This document shows positions 1-5,233 of a DNA stretch of 5,233 bases, piece by piece. The notes beneath the pieces are model-generated. The model was given only the letters and a program-made list of their open reading frames with translations. It did no database searches and had not been told where the DNA came from. This DNA is from Candidatus Aminicenantota bacterium (GTDB lineage: Bacteria; Acidobacteriota; Aminicenantia; Aminicenantales; UBA4085): contig PMCY01000012.1 in the NCBI GenBank assembly GCA_003154255.1, forward strand, positions 1 to 5,233, in the 5' to 3' direction. Every line of letters begins with the position of its first letter. The stretch's first letter is position 1. A program made the translations under genes and the position numbers.

Positions 1-480
1 GGCATGGCGAAGAGAGGGCCCCCGGTCAGATAGGCCCCGGCCGTCCAGCAACGCAGATGCGACACCCGCATTCCCTGGAGAGTGGTGATTTTTGTCTCTT
101 TGCCGTCGCCTGTGAAGGCCTGGACCCGAAGCTGGAACGGATCATAGACAATGAGCCGGCCGGAGGCGTCGAAATCGAGGGAATCCGGCATCATGTATTC
201 GCCCGGCCCCTGGCCTTTCCGGCCGATCGAGGCCAGGAACTTGCCGTCCGCCCCGAATTTCTGGATGCGGGCGTTGGCGCAATCCAAGATATAGATGTTC
301 CCCTTAGCGTCCATTGCCACATCGCCCGGCTGATTGAACGATAGATTCTCGTCGTCCGAATCGATGTCGCCGATCTTGCGGACCAACTCCAGGGCGACCT
401 TGGGCGTCTTCCCCCACTGTCCGCCTTTCTGGTTATGAACCACCCGCACGCCGTCCACGGTCTCGATCTTTTGAGCCCAC
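1..480 (-). repeat. Paralogous repeat, copy in A1 (partner of 2359-2838)
   Basis: This is the second copy of the duplicated propeller coding sequence, in the same orientation as the first. It probably continues left of position 1, because the similarity is still present at the window edge. Confidence 0.95.
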
Positions 481-539
481 AGCATAGCGTTGCCCCAGAT
501 GAGCGATACGATAAGAGCGCAGAGAAATAGCTTTTTCAT
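1..539 (-). CDS. Secreted NHL-type six-bladed beta-propeller protein, N-terminal part (copy A1; 3' end outside window)
   Basis: The frame from ATG at 539 stays open for 179 codons to the left edge; about 220 more residues are expected from the length of A2. A signal peptide (MKKLFLCALIVSLIWG, then likely cleavage after LWA at 20-22) is followed by a mature region nearly identical to A2: 18 differences in residues 21-179 and no gaps. It holds the same NHL blade (NQPGDVAMDAKGNIYILD, 69-86), GQGPGEY (109-115) and second blade (117-150). Codon 115 is Tyr here but Thr in A2; an aromatic residue after GPGE is, from memory, common in this family. About 36 of 64 nucleotide differences are silent and no frame is broken, so both copies look functional. 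The gene starts 12 bases after the stop of B, with only a weak, close Shine-Dalgarno sequence (GGGA, three bases from ATG). The function is unknown and presumably overlaps that of A2. Confidence 0.87.
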   Translation of the reverse strand, partial: MKKLFLCALIVSLIWGNAMLWAQKIETVDGVRVVHNQKGGQWGKTPKVALELVRKIGDIDSDDENLSFNQPGDVAMDAKGNIYILDCANARIQKFGADGKFLASIGRKGQGPGEYMMPDSLDFDASGRLIVYDPFQLRVQAFTGDGKETKITTLQGMRVSHLRCWTAGAYLTGGPLFAM

Positions 540-551
540 TCTTCCCACTTT

Positions 552-1652
552 TTATCCTTCAATCTTATATTTGACGATACGGAGGGTTTCATCATCGTTC
601 TTCTCCTGCATAAACAGGAAATCCCCCCAAGCCGCCAGAAGTGTTCTTCCTGCCCCCAAATAAAAACAATCAATGTACCGGCCTTTCGAATCAAACACGT
701 CGAAAAGGCGGCCCTTGGCTTTATCTTCCATCGCGGTGGCGACCCACAAGCGGGGGCCGTTCACGTAGAGTGCCTGGATATCCGCATCAAATTGGATTTT
801 GAGAGCGCCATGTTTCTTTGAAAAATCCTTTTCCCAGCTTTGTTCGACGTAGGGCACCTTCGGGAATTTCCTTGTGAATCTCCGGACAATCTGCTTTTTG
901 GCGACGTTCAGAACCTCGATCAGATAATCCCGCCCATGATAGGCGAATATATTCAGTCCCGAATCGTCCGGGACGAGCGCCGAATAGTCCCAGGATCGGG
1001 CAGCCTGCGGAGCGAGAAACATACGCGGACGAAAAGTGTAGAGAACCTGTTCTCTCTTTCCGTCACGGGTGACAAGGACCGGCGAATTGAGGATCTCCAA
1101 GAGCCTTCCCGTTCGCTCGGCGGGAGGAGGCCAGACGGATTTCAAAAACAGATATCCATCCGGAAGGACACCTAAAAAGCCTCGATAGTCTTTGACCGAT
1201 AAATCGACCTGCTCTTTGAACGCGCCGTCTTCATCCATGCGCCAGAGACGCTGGGAATTCATATCCTGAACAAAGACATCATCGCCCCGCAAATGGTATG
1301 TAAACTCACCTTGAATTTCGCCGGGACCGGCGCCCTTTTTATAGAGATTCTTAAGAAATTTGCCATCGCTCGAGAATTTCAGGAATTCCCCGACCTCGTT
1401 CAGGAAAATTGACCCATCGGGAGCGATCCGAAGCTCATGAGGCCACTTGAGGAAGAAGGCGCCGCTTTCGTCCGTGATCCGCCAGACTTCTTTCAGATTG
1501 AGCACCCGACCGGCGTTGGTCGATTGCGGCTTGGACGGATTTTCAATGATTTGAGCTCCCAAATAAGTTACCGTCAAGAAAACGGCATTGATTGCACCCA
1601 ACCAAAACAGGCCATGGAAACCACTTGTCTTGATCCGAAAATCCACTTTCAT
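552..1652 (-). CDS. Six-bladed beta-propeller protein, divergent paralogue (B)
   Basis: This is a 366-residue protein, predicted exported or membrane-anchored, of unknown specific function. The N-terminus has a basic stretch (1-13) and a hydrophobic segment (about 14-33), either a signal peptide cleaved after LGA (31-33) or an uncleaved anchor. The propeller begins near residue 50: blade one has PHELRIAPDGSIFLNE (71-86) and LKFSSDGKFLKNL (91-103), followed by GAGPGE (107-112), matching GQGPGE at the same place in the neighbouring propellers. Later blades include GDDVFVQD (123-130), LPDGYLFL (163-170), RLWVATAM (301-308) and LFDVFDSKGRYIDCFYL (316-332); it ends IVKYKIEG, like the YKIVEK end of A2. 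Outside these motifs it resembles A2 little. The ATG at 1652 has GGGG five bases upstream and lies 33 bases after the A2 stop. Its GC is clearly lower than its neighbours (about 48% in positions 541-900 by hand count). Confidence 0.82.
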   Translation of the reverse strand: MKVDFRIKTSGFHGLFWLGAINAVFLTVTYLGAQIIENPSKPQSTNAGRVLNLKEVWRITDESGAFFLKWPHELRIAPDGSIFLNEVGEFLKFSSDGKFLKNLYKKGAGPGEIQGEFTYHLRGDDVFVQDMNSQRLWRMDEDGAFKEQVDLSVKDYRGFLGVLPDGYLFLKSVWPPPAERTGRLLEILNSPVLVTRDGKREQVLYTFRPRMFLAPQAARSWDYSALVPDDSGLNIFAYHGRDYLIEVLNVAKKQIVRRFTRKFPKVPYVEQSWEKDFSKKHGALKIQFDADIQALYVNGPRLWVATAMEDKAKGRLFDVFDSKGRYIDCFYLGAGRTLLAAWGDFLFMQEKNDDETLRIVKYKIEG

Positions 1653-1685
1653 AGCAGCCCCAATTTTTATCTCCGATTCGGTTCG

Positions 1686-2897
1686 CTATTTCTCCACGAT
1701 CTTGTATTGATAAACCGTAGCTCCGCGACTGGCGTCGATCAGAAACAGATAATCGCCGCAGATCCGGGCGTGGTCCACAAAATGGGCCAGCGAGATTTCA
1801 CCCAGGAGAATTCCGTCCGGCGCAAAAACCTCAAGCTTCAAGGCGTCCGTCTTGCGCAGGTCGGTATTGCCCTTGACTTCGGATTTGACTGAGCTGATGC
1901 TGCCGCCGGGACCGGACCAAGCGGTCATCATCTGCTGGATCTGCTCTTCTTTCTTCAGTTGCCGACCGTAAGTCACGACCCAGATCCGCTCTTTTTTATC
2001 GACGGCGACAGCAACCGCGCAAGTATTCATCTCCGGGGCGGTCATGGAAACAACTTTTCCTTCCGAGGTGTCCATCTTGGCTTTCTTCTTCAGCTCCGTT
2101 GAAAAATTCATCGGCCGATCCGCCCGCCAGAGCAGCTTTCCGTCAGCAGAATATTTTTCCAGCCGGTTCTGGAAAATGAAGACGGCCGCCACGCCGCCCT
2201 GCCCATCGACCGCATAAGCGATGCCGTTGCCCATGGAACTGGTCATCGAATCGCCGAGATCGACGAGCGCGCCGAATTCCCGCGAGAGCTTTCCGTCCGG
2301 GCCATACGCCTTGAACAAGGTCAATTTGGGCTGTTTGGCCTCCTCTCCCTTGCGCTGGGGCATGGCAAAGACCATGCCTTTGGTCAGATAGGTTCCGGCC
2401 GTCCAGCAACGCAGGTTCGTCACCCGCATCCCTTGGAGGGTGGTGATCTTCGTCTCTTTGCCGTCGCCGGTGAAGGCCTGGATGCGAAGCTGGAACGGAT
2501 CATAGACGATGAGCCGGCCGGCCGCGTCGAAATCGAGCGAATCCGGCATCATAGTTTCGCCCGGCCCTTGGCCTTTGCGGCCGATCGAGGCCAGATATTT
2601 GCCGTCCGCCCCGAATTTCTGAATGCGGGCGTTGGCGGAATCGAGGATATAGATGTTGCCTTTGGGGTCCACGGCGACGTCGCCCGGCTGATTGAACGAT
2701 AGATTCACTTCGTCCGAGTCGACATCACCGATCTTGCGGACTAGCTCAAGGGCGACCTTAGGCGTCTTCCCCCATTGTCCGCCTTTCTCGTTATGGACCA
2801 CTCGTACGCCATCCACCGCCTCGATCTTTTGAGCCCAAAGCTCTAAGCCGCCGAATGCCAGAACGATGAAGAGAATCCGAGGCATCCAATGCTTCAT
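1686..2897 (-). CDS. Secreted NHL-type six-bladed beta-propeller protein (copy A2)
   Basis: This is a 403-residue exported protein predicted to be one beta-propeller; its ligand or enzymatic role is unknown. A signal peptide occupies about residues 1-22, with likely cleavage after LWA. The first blade is a textbook NHL repeat (about 70-108) with NQPGDVAVDPKGNIYILD and RIQKFGADGKYLASIG, followed by the family motif GQGPGE (109-114). A second blade follows (117-150, with PDSLDFDAAGRLIVYD). Weaker blades lie around 192-210, 224-260, 293-370 and 373-402, and the last strand ends VYQYKIVEK. A charged, low-hydrophobicity insertion (about 311-352) interrupts blade five. The ATG at 2897 is nine bases after the TolC-like stop, and its Shine-Dalgarno sequence overlaps that stop, so it is tightly coupled to the efflux genes. 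It is a close paralogue of the partial gene at the left edge. Propellers like this usually bind ligands or proteins, or act as lyases; no catalytic signature is evident. Confidence 0.88.
   Translation of the reverse strand: MKHWMPRILFIVLAFGGLELWAQKIEAVDGVRVVHNEKGGQWGKTPKVALELVRKIGDVDSDEVNLSFNQPGDVAVDPKGNIYILDSANARIQKFGADGKYLASIGRKGQGPGETMMPDSLDFDAAGRLIVYDPFQLRIQAFTGDGKETKITTLQGMRVTNLRCWTAGTYLTKGMVFAMPQRKGEEAKQPKLTLFKAYGPDGKLSREFGALVDLGDSMTSSMGNGIAYAVDGQGGVAAVFIFQNRLEKYSADGKLLWRADRPMNFSTELKKKAKMDTSEGKVVSMTAPEMNTCAVAVAVDKKERIWVVTYGRQLKKEEQIQQMMTAWSGPGGSISSVKSEVKGNTDLRKTDALKLEVFAPDGILLGEISLAHFVDHARICGDYLFLIDASRGATVYQYKIVEK
2359..2838 (-). repeat. Paralogous repeat, copy in A2 (partner of 1-480)
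   Basis: Positions 2359-2838 align to 1-480 at a constant offset of 2358 with no insertions or deletions. A hand count finds 64 mismatches in 480 bases (about 87% identity), ranging from 80% in the first 60-base block to 92% in positions 241-300 of the partner. The match stops abruptly at the signal-peptide codons (481-539 against 2839-2897). The other end of the repeat lies beyond the window. Confidence 0.95.
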
Positions 2898-2903
2898 CTC
2901 GAT

Positions 2904-2908
2904 CCCCT
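2904..2908 (-). promoter_or_regulatory. Shine-Dalgarno of A2 overlapping the TolC-like stop codon
   Basis: The minus strand reads TAGGGGATCGAGATG: the AGGGG shares bases with the TAG stop of the TolC-like gene and sits six bases before the A2 ATG. This supports the start at 2897 over the in-frame ATG at 2885. It also implies translational coupling, in which ribosomes finishing the efflux gene re-initiate on the propeller gene. Confidence 0.7.
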
Positions 2909-4568
2909 AAAACGCGAAATTGCGGAAAGTCAGTCCCTTGGTCTTGAGCGTCGTGCCCATGACCTTGTCCAGCTTGGCCAAGGCGATCTTGTAATCGACC
3001 TGGGCCCGCACTTCGTCCGTCCGGGCCTGGGCCAAATCGCGCTGGTAGCTGAACAGCCACTCGCTGCCGACCAGCCCCAGATCGTATCTCTGCTGTTCGG
3101 CCGCCAGCCGCTTCTCCACCATGGCCCGGTAATCCGCGGATGACTTGATCTTGCGCTCGGTGTTGCGGAGATCCAGAACCGCCGCGGAAACCTCCGAGGC
3201 GATCGTCTTCTTCTGCCGCTCCAGCCGCAAAAGGCTTTGCTGATTGGCAAGATTGGCCTTGGTCAGGCTGGCCCGGGAGAAAATATTCGCCAGAGGCAAG
3301 GACAAGTTGAGATTTAGCGACCAATTCCGATAGTACTTCCGGAAAACGTCCTTCAACGAATCCATCCGGCTGCCGACGATTTTGCCGATGACGATCTGGG
3401 TCAAGGGGTTGTCATCCAGATAGAGAAATTTCACCCCCGATTGCCCCGGATTCCAGATCGAGAAATCCAGGTCGAGCTGGGGCAGAAGCTGGTTGCGGTA
3501 ATAGCCGACGTCGTTGCCGCTCGTTTCGAGGTCTTTTTCAGCCGAGAGGATCTCCGGCCGCTCGGCCAGGGCCGTGCGCAGGGCCTCATCCAAGCCGATA
3601 GCTCGCTTCTCCGCACTGGGCCGGTCGGCCAATAAAAGCCTTGATCCCGCCGCATCCGCGCGCGTCTCCCCCGGCTCGCCCGCCGCGGTTCCGGAGTTCA
3701 TAAGCCGCCGCAGCTGTTCCTCCAGCCGCTCAACTTGAAGCCGGGCGGAGATCGCGCCGTCCTCCCAACGGGTCACCTCGGTTTCGGCGCTGAGGACTTC
3801 GATGGCCGATTTCGAGCCGATGCGGGCCGCCTCGTTGCTGCGCTTCAGCGTCTCCCGGCTTTGTGCCAGGGAGGCTTCCTGCACTTTCAGATTCTCCTGC
3901 GCATAGAGCAGATTCCAATAGGCTTCCTCGACGTCATAGACAGTCTGCAGGACGGCGGCCTTGAGCTGGGCCAGGCCGGCGTCGCGGGTATTTTCCGCCC
4001 GCGTCGTTTCGATGCGGTTGATCTTCGGCCCGAAGCCCTTGAGCAGGGGCTGCTTCAATTCGAATTGCAGCAGACTGTAATAAAAGGGATTGATGACGGT
4101 ATAGGCCTGGGCCGTGTCGCTCATCTGATTGGAGAAACTGAGCGAGAGATCGGCGCCGGTGATGATTTTCTGGGTCAAGCCGGCGGAAAGATAGTCATTT
4201 TTGCTTTGGTAGTTCGTCCCCTGGAGTCCCCAGCTCCCAAGGCTTGTTGTATCATTGCGTCTATAGGCCATGTCGAATTGGGGCAGAAACTTCTCCCTGG
4301 TTTCGGTCACGGCGGCATCGTCCAGAGCCGGAGTGACGGCGTCCACGGACAGATCCAGATTGCGGGCCAAGGCCTCGCGCAGGCAGGCCGCCAGAGTCAG
4401 CGGCTTCGACAGATCCGCTTGTCCTTGTCCGTGGATTATAGCCACGGATAAGGACGGCGGAAATGGATCCCCGGGAAAAAGCCCGGGGCCCCTGCCGCCG
4501 CTGGCTGCCGTAACGAGGAGCAGTGTTATGGTCGAAACGAAGGCGATCAAGCGTGGAATACGGGTCAT
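2907..4568 (-). CDS. TolC-like outer-membrane efflux protein (OEP family)
   Basis: This 553-residue protein is expected to trimerise into the outer-membrane channel and periplasmic tunnel of the exporter whose adaptor lies just upstream. It starts with a Sec signal peptide (basic start, hydrophobic core about 7-20, cleavage probably near AAS, 21-23). Two OEP repeats follow. Repeat 1 has helix LTLAACLREALARNLDLSV (57-75), KFLPQFD (93-99), beta segments (about 127-180) and a long coiled-coil (about 190-290). Repeat 2 has IGLDEALRTALAERPEI (324-340), NQLLPQLDLDFS (359-370), beta segments (about 415-430) and a helical tail with YDLGLVGSEWLFSYQRDLA (495-513). A variable linker (292-322) joins them. 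The length is somewhat above the usual 420-500, partly from a Gly/Pro-rich N-terminal stretch (24-50). No lipobox cysteine is present, unlike OprM-type lipoproteins; Cys62 is in a helix. The ATG at 4568 has GAGG five bases upstream. The stop is nine bases before the next gene. Confidence 0.95.
   Translation of the reverse strand: MTRIPRLIAFVSTITLLLVTAASGGRGPGLFPGDPFPPSLSVAIIHGQGQADLSKPLTLAACLREALARNLDLSVDAVTPALDDAAVTETREKFLPQFDMAYRRNDTTSLGSWGLQGTNYQSKNDYLSAGLTQKIITGADLSLSFSNQMSDTAQAYTVINPFYYSLLQFELKQPLLKGFGPKINRIETTRAENTRDAGLAQLKAAVLQTVYDVEEAYWNLLYAQENLKVQEASLAQSRETLKRSNEAARIGSKSAIEVLSAETEVTRWEDGAISARLQVERLEEQLRRLMNSGTAAGEPGETRADAAGSRLLLADRPSAEKRAIGLDEALRTALAERPEILSAEKDLETSGNDVGYYRNQLLPQLDLDFSIWNPGQSGVKFLYLDDNPLTQIVIGKIVGSRMDSLKDVFRKYYRNWSLNLNLSLPLANIFSRASLTKANLANQQSLLRLERQKKTIASEVSAAVLDLRNTERKIKSSADYRAMVEKRLAAEQQRYDLGLVGSEWLFSYQRDLAQARTDEVRAQVDYKIALAKLDKVMGTTLKTKGLTFRNFAF
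4469..4488 (-). other. Strong GC hairpin within the 5' coding region of the TolC-like gene
   Basis: On the minus strand CCCCGGG, a CTTTTT loop and CCCGGGG form a perfect 7-bp all-GC stem. It covers codons 27-34 of the TolC-like gene, just after the signal peptide, in the poorly conserved Gly/Pro-rich stretch. The fold is seen in the sequence; any effect on translation or mRNA stability is inference. Confidence 0.45.
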
Positions 4569-4573
4569 GGAAG

Positions 4574-4577
4574 CCTC
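4574..4577 (-). promoter_or_regulatory. Shine-Dalgarno (GAGG) of the TolC-like gene
   Basis: GAGG lies five bases upstream of the ATG at 4568, in the 29-base gap after the adaptor stop. It supports this start, which also gives a complete signal peptide. Confidence 0.6.
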
Positions 4578-4583
4578 GCGCTA

Positions 4584-4598
4584 ACGGCCCCCGGCCGT
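4584..4598 (-). other. Small intercistronic inverted repeat between adaptor and TolC-like gene
   Basis: ACGGCC and GGCCGT form a perfect 6-bp stem around a 3-base loop, touching the last base of the adaptor stop codon. No T-run follows, so it is not a convincing intrinsic terminator. It could slow RNA decay or simply reflect GC-rich sequence. Confidence 0.35.
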
Positions 4599-5233
4599 CA
4601 GTTCTTGACGACGACTTTGGCGTCGTGGGCCAGGGTGAAATGGCCTTCGACGATCACCTGCTCGCCGGCCTGGACGCCCCAACCCGGCTCCGTGCTGGTC
4701 AAGATTTCGGCGAAGCGCTCGTTTTCCAGGCCGATATCGACATAGCGCCATTTGGCCAAACCGTTCTCGACCACGAAGACGAGCTTGCGCCCGCCGCGCA
4801 CCAGGACGGCGTCCTGCGGTACGAGCAGGCGGTCCTTATAAACGTCGGCGGCGATTTCCACTTCAGCGTGCATGCCGGGCTTGAGCTCTTCGGAGGGATT
4901 ATTGACGGCGATATGCACGGCGCACGTCCGGTCCTCGGCACTGACGACGGGGCTGATCGCTTCGACGATGCCCTTGAACACTTTGCTCGGATAAGCGCTG
5001 AAGCGAAGATCGACTTCCCGGCCGGCTTTCATCTTGCCGATCTCGCTCTCCAGCACCTTGGCCTTGACCTTGATGCGGCCGATATCGACCAGGGTAAACA
5101 ATTCGCGCCCGGCGTCCAGCCGCTCGTTGGGGCTGATTTTCAAATCCGTGACGATACCGTCGAAAGGCGCCCGAATGATCGATTTATCCAGATCCATGCG
5201 GGCCAGCTTGACGTCGATCTCGCCCTGGGTCAG
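4598..5233 (-). CDS. RND/HlyD-family efflux periplasmic adaptor subunit, C-terminal part (5' end outside window)
   Basis: This is the periplasmic adaptor of a tripartite efflux or export system, which bridges an inner-membrane pump and an outer-membrane channel. The frame is open to the window edge and gives 211 residues before TGA. The N-terminal signal or anchor, first half-lipoyl motif and most of the hairpin are missing. Visible parts, in fragment numbering: the end of the alpha-hairpin (1-18); the second lipoyl half with IRAPFDGIV (20-28) and a conserved stretch ending FTLVDI (46-51); the beta-barrel domain (about 53-131) with the typical LKPGMHAEV (117-125); and the membrane-proximal domain (about 132-210) with LLVPQDAVL (136-144) and VIVEGHFTLAHDAKV (193-207). 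These signatures fit RND-type adaptors best; a MacA-type adaptor serving an ABC pump is possible. The TolC-like gene follows after 29 bases, so the two are probably co-transcribed. An ATG at 5197 lies inside the lipoyl domain and is not the real start. Confidence 0.93.
   Translation of the reverse strand: MTQGEIDVKLARMDLDKSIIRAPFDGIVTDLKISPNERLDAGRELFTLVDIGRIKVKAKVLESEIGKMKAGREVDLRFSAYPSKVFKGIVEAISPVVSAEDRTCAVHIAVNNPSEELKPGMHAEVEIAADVYKDRLLVPQDAVLVRGGRKLVFVVENGLAKWRYVDIGLENERFAEILTSTEPGWGVQAGEQVIVEGHFTLAHDAKVVVKN

Noticed and set aside
57..344. Plus-strand open frame of 95 codons with a similar plus-strand frame at 2433-2702, looking like a conserved antisense protein pair
   Set aside because: Both lie antisense to the duplicated propeller segment. 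Their resemblance follows from the conserved minus-strand coding sequence, and neither has a recognisable domain.
1..539. A1 as a pseudogene remnant of A2
   Set aside because: The frame is intact to the window edge with no indels, and more than half of the differences are silent. The gene is cut by the window edge, not visibly broken.
2791..3324. Minus-strand open frame of 177 codons spanning the TolC-like/A2 junction
   Set aside because: It overlaps two well-supported genes in another frame and has the Gly/Arg/Gln-rich composition of an out-of-frame translation.
3735..4451. Plus-strand open frame of 238 codons opposite the TolC-like gene
   Set aside because: It is a long shadow frame from GC-rich codon use in the real gene. 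It has no family resemblance, and the minus-strand protein has clear OEP repeats.
4584..4598. Intrinsic terminator between adaptor and TolC-like gene
   Set aside because: The stem is short and no T-run follows on the minus strand. The tight gene spacing favours read-through.

Overview
The window is a compact run of five genes, all read on the minus strand from high to low coordinates, with gaps of only 9 to 33 bases. It looks like part of one bacterial operon that enters from beyond the right edge and leaves past the left edge. No promoter, terminator, RNA gene, CRISPR array or insertion sequence is visible. No stretch over 300 bases lacks a gene.

In transcription order: (1) the C-terminal 211 residues of a periplasmic adaptor (HlyD/RND membrane-fusion family), cut by the right edge; (2) a complete TolC-like outer-membrane efflux protein; (3) a complete secreted NHL-type six-bladed beta-propeller, called A2 here; (4) a second, divergent six-bladed propeller, called B; (5) the first 179 residues of a third propeller, called A1, cut by the left edge. 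A1 is a close paralogue of A2: about 87% DNA identity and 89% mature-protein identity by hand count.

The adaptor and TolC-like protein would form the periplasmic and outer-membrane parts of a tripartite exporter. The inner-membrane pump (RND or MacB type) is not between or directly after them, so it must lie outside the window. The three propellers carry N-terminal export signals and should act in the periplasm, in the envelope or outside the cell. A working relationship between exporter and propellers is suggested only by shared orientation and tight spacing.

The organism is a Gram-negative (diderm) bacterium with a fairly GC-rich genome. Clusters of 'G-x-GPGE' six-bladed propellers beside efflux genes recall Acidobacteriota/Candidatus Aminicenantes, or less likely Bacteroidota-related lineages. 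This placement is an impression from protein style, not a proof.

The most notable structures are the A2-B-A1 arrangement, in which near-identical mature propellers have unrelated signal peptides, and the clearly lower GC of gene B wedged between the two copies.
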